A DNA stretch of 64,000 nucleotides from Formosa agariphila KMM 3901 (GTDB taxonomy: Bacteria > Bacteroidota > Bacteroidia > Flavobacteriales > Flavobacteriaceae), in NCBI RefSeq assembly GCF_000723205.1, contig NZ_HG315671.1, positions 4,061,507-4,125,506 on the forward strand. Reading direction: 5' to 3'. How positions within the stretch are numbered: position 1 is the stretch's first letter; each line of letters begins with the position of its first letter. The notes under the pieces were generated by a model. That model saw nothing but the letters and a program-made list of their open reading frames with translations, had not been told where the DNA came from and did not search any database. This document shows positions 53,897 through 62,449 of the stretch, one piece after another. Made by a program: the position numbers and the translations under genes.

Positions 53897-54415
53897 ATGG
53901 AATCAAAAACAGCAGAAGCTACTAAAACTACATTAACAGACCTTGTGTTACCAAGCGAAACAAACCCTTTAAACAATATGTTTGGAGGAGAATTACTAGC
54001 ACGTATGGATCGTGCTGCAAGTATTGCTGCGCGTCGCCACTCAAGACGAATTGTAGTTACTGCATCTGTAAACCATGTGGCTTTTAACCATGCTATACCA
54101 TTAGGTAGCGTTGTAATTGTTGAAGCTAAGGTTTCTAGAGCATTTAAGAGCTCTATGGAAGTCTATATAGATGTTTGGACAGAAGATCGAGAATCTGGTC
54201 TTAAAACCAAAGCAAACATTGCCATTTACACTTTTGTGGCTGTAAATGAAAGCGGACGACCTATTCCTGTTCCAGAGCTTATTCCTGAAACTAAGCTAGA
54301 AAAAGAACGCTACGAGGCTGCCTTACGCCGCAAACAATTAAGTTTAGTGTTAGCAGGTAGAATGAAGCCTAATGAAGCTACAGAATTAAAAGCGTTATTC
54401 TTAAAAGAAGATTAA
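53897..54415 (+). CDS. Hotdog-fold acyl-CoA thioesterase
   Basis: Hydrolyses acyl-CoA thioesters; 172 residues with one hotdog domain of the BACH/YciA type. The diagnostic segments are LPSETNPLNNMFGGELLARMDRAASIAA near residues 18-45, with the active-site Asn and the helix Asp, and VTASVNHVAFNHAIPLGSVVIVEAKV. The C-terminal helix is basic. It has its own promoter and converges with the EnvC-like gene, with only 10 nt between the two stop codons. Chain-length preference unknown. Confidence 0.92.
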   Translation: MESKTAEATKTTLTDLVLPSETNPLNNMFGGELLARMDRAASIAARRHSRRIVVTASVNHVAFNHAIPLGSVVIVEAKVSRAFKSSMEVYIDVWTEDRESGLKTKANIAIYTFVAVNESGRPIPVPELIPETKLEKERYEAALRRKQLSLVLAGRMKPNEATELKALFLKED

Positions 54416-54425
54416 ATCTTTACGG

Positions 54426-55655
54426 TTACATTTTATATAACCACGACGCTGGATTCTGTGTTGTACTTTCTTTAAAAATACTAAAACTTAAAGTGGTATC
54501 TCCTGTTGCACTATTTGTGAACACCTGCCCAATAGCCTGTCTGGTAGTTACTTTATCACCCTTTTTTACGTATACTTTAGATAAATTCTTATACGCGGTA
54601 AAGTAATTACCATGTTGTACAAGTACAGTCGGGTTTCCTTTTTTCTGAACAATAATAGCATAAACCTCACCATTAAAAACGGCTTTAACTTCCGCTCCTG
54701 GACTGGTTGCTATTCGTACCCCATTACTATGTATAGTTGCAGATTTAACAATGGGATGCGGCTGATCGCCATACTTTAATTTTACCACGCCTTTTTCTAC
54801 TGGCCAAGGCAACTTTCCTTTATTAGCTACAAAACTTGCTGCTAAATTTTTAGCTTCTGGTGTTAAAGAAAAACCTTTAGAACTAGAACTTTTACCTGCC
54901 TTTGTATTGGATTTTGCAATAGCTTCGCGAATTAACTTTTCAATTTCACGATCAATACGATCTGCTTCTTGTTGTTTTTGCTTAATCTGATTGGAGTAAG
55001 TTTTAACATCTTTCTGAATAGAAGCCATTATTTCTCGCTGTTGTTTACGTTCAATTTCTAATTGAGCCTGTGCAGCATTATTCTCTTTAATAAGAATTTG
55101 TTTGTCTTCTTTTTGCTTTAAAAGTTTTGTGTTCGCGACTTTTAATTCGGCAGTCTTAATTTTAATATTTTCTCCCTGCTCCTTTTGATAATCGGTGTAT
55201 TGTTTTATATACTGTAAGCGCTTATAAGCTTGCTGAAAGTTGTTAGACGATAGTAAAAACATTACACGACTTTGCTCACTCCTACTTTTATAAGAATGCA
55301 CAATCATCTCGGCATAATCATTTTTAAGCGTTTCAAGGTCTTCACGAAGCTGAGTAATTTCGCGTTGATTTACACCTATTTCACGTGTTAATAAATTGGC
55401 TTGCTGATTGGTAACTTTAATTAAATTACTGCGAACATTAATTTTATGATTTAAATCTTCAATAGCCGATAATTGTGACTTCTCTTTAGATTTATTTTTG
55501 AACAACATACTGTTTATTTGTTCAATTTCAATACGCAATTCTTGTCGGCGATTTTCCAACTCTTGTTGTTTTTTACTTTGCGAAAACACAAAAACACTGC
55601 TTAACAAACAGAGTACAAGAACACTTAATTTATATAGAGATTTTACTTTTATCAT
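54426..55655 (-). CDS. EnvC-like murein hydrolase activator with degenerate M23 domain
   Basis: A 409-residue exported protein: signal peptide (LSVLVLCLLSSVFVFSQ), a long coiled coil (about 25-245), and a C-terminal M23/LytM domain. In that domain the metal ligands are lost: the expected HxxGxD reads HSNGVRI, and the YAHLS motif reads YKNLS. This matches EnvC/NlpD-type activators of amidases, not active peptidases, so it probably regulates septal peptidoglycan splitting. It overlaps the DUF4292 gene by 4 nt and is the last gene of the envelope block. Confidence 0.9.
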   Translation of the reverse strand: MIKVKSLYKLSVLVLCLLSSVFVFSQSKKQQELENRRQELRIEIEQINSMLFKNKSKEKSQLSAIEDLNHKINVRSNLIKVTNQQANLLTREIGVNQREITQLREDLETLKNDYAEMIVHSYKSRSEQSRVMFLLSSNNFQQAYKRLQYIKQYTDYQKEQGENIKIKTAELKVANTKLLKQKEDKQILIKENNAAQAQLEIERKQQREIMASIQKDVKTYSNQIKQKQQEADRIDREIEKLIREAIAKSNTKAGKSSSSKGFSLTPEAKNLAASFVANKGKLPWPVEKGVVKLKYGDQPHPIVKSATIHSNGVRIATSPGAEVKAVFNGEVYAIIVQKKGNPTVLVQHGNYFTAYKNLSKVYVKKGDKVTTRQAIGQVFTNSATGDTTLSFSIFKESTTQNPASWLYKM

Positions 55656-56422
55656 TTAAGTTTGATAGGGTTAAAACCTGATGGGATTTTAAATGGAAAA
55701 TTTAAATTTTCGTTCAAAGATACAGATTTGAATTCCAATTCTATAATAGTTTCGCTTCTAGCTTCAACAGCATTAATTTTTATTTGTTCAGGAATAATTT
55801 GTCCAGCAACATCTTGATATTTTAAGTAGTCTATTTGCAGTATACGCTCTTCTTTAGGTTGAGATAATTGCTGAGACATAATTTTGAAATAGGTGGGGTT
55901 TATAATATAAAACAGTTCAAATAACGCTTTTTGTTGTTCTGGTTGTACAAGATATGCTTCATCATAGATAGAGGACACGTATTTTGCGTCTTTTAAGTTG
56001 AAGAGTGCTTCGCCCAATAATAAATTCTGCACTTTGTTAAAGTCTAGTTCTGTACCTAAAAAATCGCTTAATAATTTATAATCACCTTCAAAAAAAGTGT
56101 TATCTAGTTTATTGTAAAAACCAACGTTATCGGGTGTTATTAATAATCTGGCAGCAGAAAACGGACCATTTAACCAAATGGCTTTATCCTTTTCCATTCT
56201 CAAATTTATAGCAACCGATTTAGAATTATCTCCTTCAGAATACACGGCTTTTACTTTAGAAGACAGTGTTTTAAAAGCTGCAGCTTGTCTTGTATTTTCC
56301 TTTATTAATTGCTTTGTATTTAATTTTAAATTGGCATCTGTATTAGTTAATGTTTTAGCCGATTTACAACCAACTGTTACCAATAAAACCGCTATAATTA
56401 CAATACGAAGTAGATGTTTCAT
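55652..56422 (-). CDS. DUF4292 lipoprotein
   Basis: A 256-residue lipoprotein (MKHLLRIVIIAVLLVTVGCKSAK; lipidated cysteine at residue 19). The body has the DUF4292 pattern, with KDKAIWLNGPFSAARLLITPDNVGFYNKLDNTFFEGDY and a C-terminal LNFPFKIPSGFNPIKL. The fold is thought to resemble LolA/LolB lipoprotein carriers, which is inference. It overlaps both neighbours (4 nt with the EnvC-like gene, 1 nt with the TPR gene), so the three are made together; the conserved grouping in Flavobacteriaceae points to outer-membrane or cell-wall maintenance. Confidence 0.85.
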   Translation of the reverse strand: MKHLLRIVIIAVLLVTVGCKSAKTLTNTDANLKLNTKQLIKENTRQAAAFKTLSSKVKAVYSEGDNSKSVAINLRMEKDKAIWLNGPFSAARLLITPDNVGFYNKLDNTFFEGDYKLLSDFLGTELDFNKVQNLLLGEALFNLKDAKYVSSIYDEAYLVQPEQQKALFELFYIINPTYFKIMSQQLSQPKEERILQIDYLKYQDVAGQIIPEQIKINAVEARSETIIELEFKSVSLNENLNFPFKIPSGFNPIKLK

Positions 56423-57789
56423 TACTTTGAAATTTCTGTTTTATTTGCTTTTTCTGTAAAGCGTTTTGCCTCCTTAGGCTGATTTAAACCCAAATGAGAT
56501 TGTGCCATTTGAAAATAAAAATCACTTTCTAATTTAGTGTTATCTATAATGTAATCTAAACCCATATCTAACTGCTCTATGGCATCTTTATAACGTCCTA
56601 TTTTATTTAAAGACAATCCTGCCATTAAATACAATTCGGGTTGAGATGGGTATTTTATTAAGGCTTCTGCTGTTTTTTTGTATGCCAAATCGAATTGCTC
56701 TAAGTCGACATATAGCACAATAATATTTCTAGTAATACTATAATTATCACCTTCTAATTGCAGAGCTTCACTATAATACTTTATCGCTTTTTCTTTTTCG
56801 CCTTTTGCTAAATAATACTGCGCTAATTCCACTAAAGTTTTTCCATCGTTAGAATCGCCAACCATGGCAGAAACTTCTACCAAGTCTTGTTCATATTCTG
56901 GATTTTCACCTACAAACTTTACGAAATCTGAAAGCACCAACACTTTAGCTTCGGCTTTAATTTCGGCACTTTTCATGGCAATTTTCATGGATTCGATGGC
57001 TTTCTCAGGCGCGTTACTATCCAAATAAAATTTATATAAGGCCAAATGTACCAATTGAGAATTAGGATTAATCTCTAATAGTTTTTTTGCCGTTTCAAAT
57101 GCTTTTTCGGCATCACCACTTTCACTATAACGATAAATTAATGCTAGATAATTAGACTCCTGATCAGGGTTGTTTTCCACCCGTTCTTCAAGATTTTCTA
57201 TTTGCTCTTTCTTTTGTCCTGTTTCCTCATAAATCTGATTTCTTAAAAAATCACGACTTACAGAAATACCCAACTCGGCATCTAATTCATCTAAAACTTT
57301 TAGAGCTTCATTATAATCTTTAGTACGCACAAATAAAGCCGCTAAATCTTCCTTATAATCTGGATGGTACTTAACCAACTGCTTTAAGGTTTTTATGGCT
57401 TTATCGTATTCATTTTGCTGTGCATACACATCGTAAAGCTCGTCTAGATACCATTCGTTAGACGGCTCTAACTTTACCGCTTTCTTTAAAGCATTTTCTG
57501 CTTCACCAAAATTTTTAAGTTTATTGTAGTTCTTACCCATTTCGAAGTAGAGCACAGAATGCGAACCATCTAAAGCAATACATTTCTGAAGTGCTTCTAC
57601 AGAACGATTGTAGTTTTCAATTCCTTTTTGCTTTAAAGCTTCGAAAAATAATTCTTGAAACTCATCGTTCACTTCACCCAAATCGTCTACAGGCTTTTCT
57701 GCAGGTTCAACTTGAGCATAAGATTGCATGGAAATCCAAAAGAATCCCAAAAAACCAAACTTAATTATGGTTTTAAATCTTATGCTCAT
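56422..57789 (-). CDS. Tetratricopeptide-repeat protein
   Basis: A 455-residue exported protein (signal peptide ending near SMQSYAQVEPAE) built almost wholly from TPR units, for example SVLYFEMGKNYNKLKNFGEAENALKKAV, EWYLDELYDVYAQQNEYDKAIKTL and PELYLMAGLSLNKIGRYKDAIEQL. TPR arrays are protein-protein scaffolds; the partner is not known. Cotranscription with the DUF4292 lipoprotein and EnvC-like activator suggests a periplasmic scaffold for envelope assembly. Confidence 0.88.
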   Translation of the reverse strand: MSIRFKTIIKFGFLGFFWISMQSYAQVEPAEKPVDDLGEVNDEFQELFFEALKQKGIENYNRSVEALQKCIALDGSHSVLYFEMGKNYNKLKNFGEAENALKKAVKLEPSNEWYLDELYDVYAQQNEYDKAIKTLKQLVKYHPDYKEDLAALFVRTKDYNEALKVLDELDAELGISVSRDFLRNQIYEETGQKKEQIENLEERVENNPDQESNYLALIYRYSESGDAEKAFETAKKLLEINPNSQLVHLALYKFYLDSNAPEKAIESMKIAMKSAEIKAEAKVLVLSDFVKFVGENPEYEQDLVEVSAMVGDSNDGKTLVELAQYYLAKGEKEKAIKYYSEALQLEGDNYSITRNIIVLYVDLEQFDLAYKKTAEALIKYPSQPELYLMAGLSLNKIGRYKDAIEQLDMGLDYIIDNTKLESDFYFQMAQSHLGLNQPKEAKRFTEKANKTEISK

Positions 57790-57801
57790 GTTGTTATTAT
57801 T

Positions 57802-58821
57802 TTAATTTAAAACTGAATAATCACCAATACTAATGGTTTTAAAATTACCATCGAATTCTACATGATTACCAATCATTGCATCATCTAAAGTAGCATTTTT
57901 AATACTTGAATAATTACTTATTATAGTATTTTTAACTGTTGAATTATCTAAAACACATCCGTTACCAATAGACACATTAGGTCCTACAGTTGAATCTGTT
58001 AATACTACATCTTTGCCAATATAACAAGGCTCGATAATTTTCGAATTATTTAAAGTTACAGACGGGTCTACTAGTTGCTCAATCCCATCGGCATGTAAAA
58101 AACCTAGCATTTTACCGTTAGTTTCTACAGTCACCGCTTTGTTACCGCAATCCATCCACTCGTCTACCTGACCTGTTTTAAAGACTTTTCCTTTAGCCAT
58201 CATACCTTTAATTCCATCATTAATTTGGTATTCACCACCGTTAATAATGTTATTATCTAGCACATGCTGAAGTTCGTCTTTAAGAACGGCTATATCTTTA
58301 AAATAGTATATTCCAATAACCGCTAAATCGCTAACAAAGGTTTCTGGTTTTTCTACTAATTCTACAATTTCTTCTTTTTCATTTAATTGTACTACACCAA
58401 AAGCTTCTGGCTTGTCTACTTGCTTTACCCAAATAACAGCATCGGCATCTTCATCTAAATTAAAATCGGCACGAATTAACGTGTCGGCATATGCCACTAC
58501 TGCTGGTCCAGATAATGACTCTTTTGCGCTCATAATAGCATGACCTGTTCCTAATGGTTGGTCTTGACGATAAATTGAAGCTTTTGCTCCAAGGTCGTTG
58601 GCTAGTTTGGTTAAACTGTCTACAACATCATCTCCAAAAAAAGCTGGATCTCCTAAAATAAACGCAACTTCCTCAATAGGTTGGTCTATTACTTTTGCAA
58701 TATCTTTTACCAAACGGTGAACGATAGGTTGTCCTGCAACTGGAATTAATGGTTTTGGTACTGTTAATGTGTGTGGGCGTAATCGCGATCCGCGACCTGC
58801 CATTGGTACTATAATTTTCAT
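57802..58821 (-). CDS. Sugar-phosphate nucleotidyltransferase with beta-helix tail
   Basis: A 339-residue protein with the nucleotidyltransferase signature VPMAGRGSRLRPHTLTVPKPLIPVAG at residues 5-30, an ADTLIRADFNLDEDAD metal-site segment, and a C-terminal left-handed beta-helix of hexapeptide repeats (IIEPCYIGKDVVLTDSTVGPNVSIGNG...). It resembles glucose-1-phosphate thymidylyltransferases and GlmU-type enzymes. The nucleotide and sugar cannot be decided by eye. It probably supplies an activated sugar for polysaccharide or peptidoglycan synthesis together with the flippase two genes upstream. Confidence 0.88.
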   Translation of the reverse strand: MKIIVPMAGRGSRLRPHTLTVPKPLIPVAGQPIVHRLVKDIAKVIDQPIEEVAFILGDPAFFGDDVVDSLTKLANDLGAKASIYRQDQPLGTGHAIMSAKESLSGPAVVAYADTLIRADFNLDEDADAVIWVKQVDKPEAFGVVQLNEKEEIVELVEKPETFVSDLAVIGIYYFKDIAVLKDELQHVLDNNIINGGEYQINDGIKGMMAKGKVFKTGQVDEWMDCGNKAVTVETNGKMLGFLHADGIEQLVDPSVTLNNSKIIEPCYIGKDVVLTDSTVGPNVSIGNGCVLDNSTVKNTIISNYSSIKNATLDDAMIGNHVEFDGNFKTISIGDYSVLN

Positions 58822-58898
58822 AATAAAGGCCTGTAAAAAAACAGGTGTATTTAGTTAATATTTGTTTTGTATATAGATGTCTGAGACTTTAAAGGCCT

Positions 58899-59333
58899 CT
58901 ATTTTTTCCCTGTACTTCCAAATCCGCCTTCACCTCTTACGGTTTCAGAAAGCGTTTCAACTTCTAAAAATTGTGCTTGTTCGTGTCTCGCAAACACTAA
59001 TTGTGCTATACGCTCTCCATGCTCTATAGTAAAATTCTCGTTAGATAAATTAACCAAAATTACGCCAATTTCTCCGCGATAGTCAGCATCTATAGTTCCT
59101 GGAGCATTTAACACTGTAATTCCATGCTTTGCTGCCAATCCGCTACGTGGACGAACTTGCGCTTCTATTCCAACTGGTAACTCTATAAATAATCCTGTTT
59201 TTACAATTGTTCGCTCTAACGGTTTTAAAGTAATCGCTTCTGATGTTACAGCACGCAGGTCCATTCCTGCTGAAGCTTCAGTTTCATAATGTGGTAATGC
59301 ATTATCCGATTTGTTTATAATTTTTACTGTCAT
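58899..59333 (-). CDS. dut: Deoxyuridine 5'-triphosphate nucleotidohydrolase (dUTPase)
   Basis: Hydrolyses dUTP to dUMP, preventing uracil incorporation into DNA and feeding dTMP synthesis. The 144-residue trimeric-type protein has all five family motifs: [45 protein letters not shown], and the C-terminal [10 protein letters not shown]. It lies 2 nt after the flippase gene, and its role seems unrelated to its envelope neighbours. Confidence 0.97.
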   Translation of the reverse strand: MTVKIINKSDNALPHYETEASAGMDLRAVTSEAITLKPLERTIVKTGLFIELPVGIEAQVRPRSGLAAKHGITVLNAPGTIDADYRGEIGVILVNLSNENFTIEHGERIAQLVFARHEQAQFLEVETLSETVRGEGGFGSTGKK

Positions 59334-59335
59334 AG

Positions 59336-60796
59336 TTATCGTTTTAATAAACTTTGAATATCTTGTTTTTCAAACTTATATATTATCAGCATATACACTG
59401 AAAGCAAACCAATTCCAACAACATAATTCTCTCTAAAGAAATAAAAAGAAATGATTGAAAATGTAACAGATACTAATATATAAGCACTAATTTTTTTGAT
59501 GTTATACGGAATTGGGTAATATTTTCTTCCGAAGTAATACGACAATAACACCATACTTCCATAAGCTGCTAAAGTTGCAATTGCAGAACCTCTATAACTA
59601 ATAATTGGAATAAGCCAAAAATTTAAGACTAGTGTTACTACAGCTCCAAAAATAGAAATATAAGCTCCAAATTTCGTTCTATCGGTAATTTTATACCATA
59701 CCGATAAATTATGATACATTCCTAAAAATAAATATGCCAATAGAATAATAGGGACTACAGACATGGCCTCCCAATAATCTTCACTCCTAATTACTATAAC
59801 TTTTAAAAGGTCTGCAAATACAATAACTCCTAACAGGATTAAAGAGCCAATGGTAACAAAGAATTCTAAAATCTTTGCATAGTTTTTCTGCGGATTTTCG
59901 GTTTTTGCATGACTAAAAAAGAACGGTTCTATCCCTAAACGATACGCTGTTGCAAACAACGTCATGAATAACGCGAGTTTATAACAAGCAGAGTACATTC
60001 CCACTTGTGTATCGGCAATACTTTCAGGTAATAATTTACTCAGTAAAATACGGTCGAAAGTTTCATTAACAGAAAACGCTAATCCAGCTATTAATACTGG
60101 GAATGCATAACGCATCATCCGTTTCCATAAGTCTGTATTGAAATTATATTTCACCTTAACATAAAACGATAATAACAATAATAACGTGACTGCACTCGCT
60201 ATTAAATTGGCAATAAATATATAGTTGATTTGATAATTTTCGCGACAAATACTATCTAAAATTTCGACGTGATACGACCAATCGTTTAAAGCTAACAGGA
60301 AGAACAAGTTTAAACCTAGATTAATAGCGACATTAATGATTTTTATAATCGCATACGTCATAGATTTCTCATTAGCACGTAACCATGCAAATGGAATAAT
60401 AACTAAGGCATCTAGTAATAAAATCCAAATGACCAGTTTAATATATTCAACTTTAATTTCTGTGATGTAAGCAATTTGATTCTGAAAAATTAAAGCTAAT
60501 GCAAAGAACCCTAATGAAGAGAGAATTAAAGAAATGGTAGACGTACCTACAACTTCATCTTGATTTTTCTCTTTATTAAAAAATCTAAAAAAAGCAGTTT
60601 CCATACCATAGGCAAGCACCACATTAAAAATAACAAACCAAGAGAAGATAACCGAGACTGTACCGTATTCTGCAACCGAATTCAAGACCCCTGGCGACGT
60701 ATATAACGGCACTAAAAAGAAATTAAGCATACGAGGCAACACTGTTGCTAAACCGTAAATAAATGTTTGTTTAAAAAGGCGTTGTAAAGAGCTCAA
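59336..60796 (-). CDS. Polysaccharide/oligosaccharide flippase (MATE/MVF superfamily)
   Basis: A 486-residue integral membrane protein with about 14 hydrophobic helices and the polysaccharide-synthesis layout (opening [21 protein letters not shown], central [19 protein letters not shown]). It is expected to flip lipid-linked sugars across the inner membrane. The start is TTG at 60796, since TAG closes the frame at 60809-60811 and no ATG or GTG follows before it. It heads the block dut, nucleotidyltransferase, TPR, DUF4292, EnvC-like. Confidence 0.9.
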   Translation of the reverse strand: MSSLQRLFKQTFIYGLATVLPRMLNFFLVPLYTSPGVLNSVAEYGTVSVIFSWFVIFNVVLAYGMETAFFRFFNKEKNQDEVVGTSTISLILSSLGFFALALIFQNQIAYITEIKVEYIKLVIWILLLDALVIIPFAWLRANEKSMTYAIIKIINVAINLGLNLFFLLALNDWSYHVEILDSICRENYQINYIFIANLIASAVTLLLLLSFYVKVKYNFNTDLWKRMMRYAFPVLIAGLAFSVNETFDRILLSKLLPESIADTQVGMYSACYKLALFMTLFATAYRLGIEPFFFSHAKTENPQKNYAKILEFFVTIGSLILLGVIVFADLLKVIVIRSEDYWEAMSVVPIILLAYLFLGMYHNLSVWYKITDRTKFGAYISIFGAVVTLVLNFWLIPIISYRGSAIATLAAYGSMVLLSYYFGRKYYPIPYNIKKISAYILVSVTFSIISFYFFRENYVVGIGLLSVYMLIIYKFEKQDIQSLLKR

Positions 60797-60881
60797 TATA
60801 TTTAAATTCTAGGTGGCTAAAAGTATAGAAATCAAGAGAACTAAAAAAGTAAACACTAAATTATTACTGTTTTGATCTAGA

Positions 60882-61361
60882 CTATGGAATTAATGGTGTT
60901 TGTTTAGTGTACAGGCTGTCGTACTTATAATATTTTATCGTTCCAGAACTTGTGTAACGTAGCACACATTCGTTCTTTTCAAGTTCAAATTTTGAACTAT
61001 TTAAAGTTGTGTTAGAAGTTTCGAGTTTTTCAACAGGATTTAATACTGGAATAGTATAGTCCTTTTTCGAATCTACGACACGTCTACCTACAAGTTGTAA
61101 TGGATTATGACTATCTTGTTTTAGTGCTAATCGAAAAGTTTCAAAATAAATACTATCAAGAGTTATATTTTCAGGAAGTTCGGATTCTAATTCAATAAAA
61201 ATATTAGTTCCCGAGCCACCAGCTTTCTGGCCAGAATGCCAATGCTGTTTGTATATATATGAAATTTGAATTGGTGGTATTTTTTCTATTTTTTGTGAAG
61301 CACAATTTGTAATCGAACTCAATAAAACACTAAATAATAAAAAGATTTTAAACGATTTCAT
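60882..61361 (-). CDS. Lipoprotein of unknown function
   Basis: A 159-residue protein from the ATG at 61361, opening MKSFKIFLLFSVLLSSITNCASQK with a probable lipidated cysteine; an upstream ATG at 61382 would only lengthen the n-region. The mature part is a mix of strands (NIFIELESELPENITLDSIYFETF; VLRYTSSGTIKYYKYDSLY) with one more cysteine (KNECVLRY). No known family recognised. It stands between the atpG terminator and the flippase gene. Confidence 0.75.
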   Translation of the reverse strand: MKSFKIFLLFSVLLSSITNCASQKIEKIPPIQISYIYKQHWHSGQKAGGSGTNIFIELESELPENITLDSIYFETFRLALKQDSHNPLQLVGRRVVDSKKDYTIPVLNPVEKLETSNTTLNSSKFELEKNECVLRYTSSGTIKYYKYDSLYTKQTPLIP

Positions 61362-61410
61362 AATACAGATTTTGCATGTCATAAAGATACTAAAACCAAA
61401 GTTAGATCAT

Positions 61411-61440
61411 AAAAAAAGCCTCGCGAATTGCAAGGCTTTA
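61411..61440 (-). terminator. Rho-independent terminator of the atp genes
   Basis: Stem AAAGCCT/AGGCTTT (7 bp) around an 11-nt loop, with a run of T on the minus strand, about 75 nt after the atpG stop codon. Confidence 0.75.
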
Positions 61441-61512
61441 ATTGTAATGTGATATTAATGTTTAAATTAAAATATAAACATTGTTATGGTTTGCTTAATC
61501 TATTAGTAAGGA

Positions 61513-62373
61513 CTAATTATTAAGAGCTTCTGCACCACCAACAATTTCTAAGATTTCGTTAGTAATTGAAGCCTGACGTGCTTTGTTGTATGTTAATTTT
61601 AATTGATCTCTTAATTCTGTTGCGTTGTCGGTTGCTTTATGCATAGCTGTCATACGTGCACCGTGTTCACTTGCAAAACTATCTCTAAGACCTTTAAATA
61701 ATTGGTTTTTTAAAGATTTCGGAATTAATTGGTCAATAATTTCAAGTTTAGATGGCTCAAAAAGATATTCCGTATTTACTTCTTTTTCTACTTCAATAGG
61801 CTCAATAGGTAAAAACTGTTCGGTTGTTACAATTTGAGTTGCTGCATTTTTAAATTGATTGTAAACAATATCAATTTTATCAAATTCGCCAGCAACAAAT
61901 TTTTGCATTAAAGTTTCAGCTATTTCTGCAACATTGTCGAATGTTAAAGTATCGAAAATATCACTTCTATTATCGATTACTTTGTTAGTCTTTTTAAATG
62001 CATCATTTGCTTTTTTACCAACTGCAAGATAAGATACATCTTTACCAGCATACTTTGTTTTAGCTAGGTTATTTACCTCTTTAACAATGTTAGAGTTAAA
62101 CGCACCACATAAACCTCTGTTAGAAGTTATTGCAACAATAAGTACTTTGTTAACCTCTCTTTGTTCTGAATATTGATTAGATATTTCTGAATCTATGGTT
62201 GCACTTAATGTTTGTAAAAGCTCTGTAAGTTTGTCTGAGTAAGGACGCATAGCAGTAATAGCATCTTGCGCTTTCTTTAACTTTGCAGCCGATACCATTT
62301 TCATGGCACTTGTGATCTGCATCGTTGAAGATACCGAAGCTATTCTGTTACGTATTTCTTTTAAATTTGCCAT
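61513..62373 (-). CDS. atpG: ATP synthase F1 gamma subunit
   Basis: Central rotor shaft of the F1Fo ATP synthase, 286 residues. It begins MANLKEIRNRIASVSSTMQITSAMKMVSAAKLKKAQ, the N-terminal helix of the family, contains SNRGLCGAFNSNIVKEV, and ends with the conserved helix MTAMHKATDNATELRDQLKLTYNKARQASITNEILEIVGGAEAL. It follows atpA after 76 nt that contain a long hairpin. No beta or epsilon subunit gene comes after it, in keeping with Bacteroidota, where atpD-atpC lie elsewhere. Confidence 0.98.
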   Translation of the reverse strand: MANLKEIRNRIASVSSTMQITSAMKMVSAAKLKKAQDAITAMRPYSDKLTELLQTLSATIDSEISNQYSEQREVNKVLIVAITSNRGLCGAFNSNIVKEVNNLAKTKYAGKDVSYLAVGKKANDAFKKTNKVIDNRSDIFDTLTFDNVAEIAETLMQKFVAGEFDKIDIVYNQFKNAATQIVTTEQFLPIEPIEVEKEVNTEYLFEPSKLEIIDQLIPKSLKNQLFKGLRDSFASEHGARMTAMHKATDNATELRDQLKLTYNKARQASITNEILEIVGGAEALNN

Positions 62374-62390
62374 GTTTTATACTAGAATAA

Positions 62391-62440
62391 AGTATTGAGT
62401 ATTCAGTAGTGAAATCTATTTGACCTCACTACTCAATACT
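62391..62440. repeat. Long hairpin in the atpA-atpG spacer
   Basis: AGTATTGAGT at 62391-62400, then AGTAGTGA up to 62412, pair with TCACTACTCAATACT at 62426-62440; the first arm has a short bulge. It fills most of the 76-nt intercistronic gap and has no strong T run, so mRNA processing or stability is more likely than termination. Confidence 0.55.
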
Positions 62441-62449
62441 AAAATCTAA

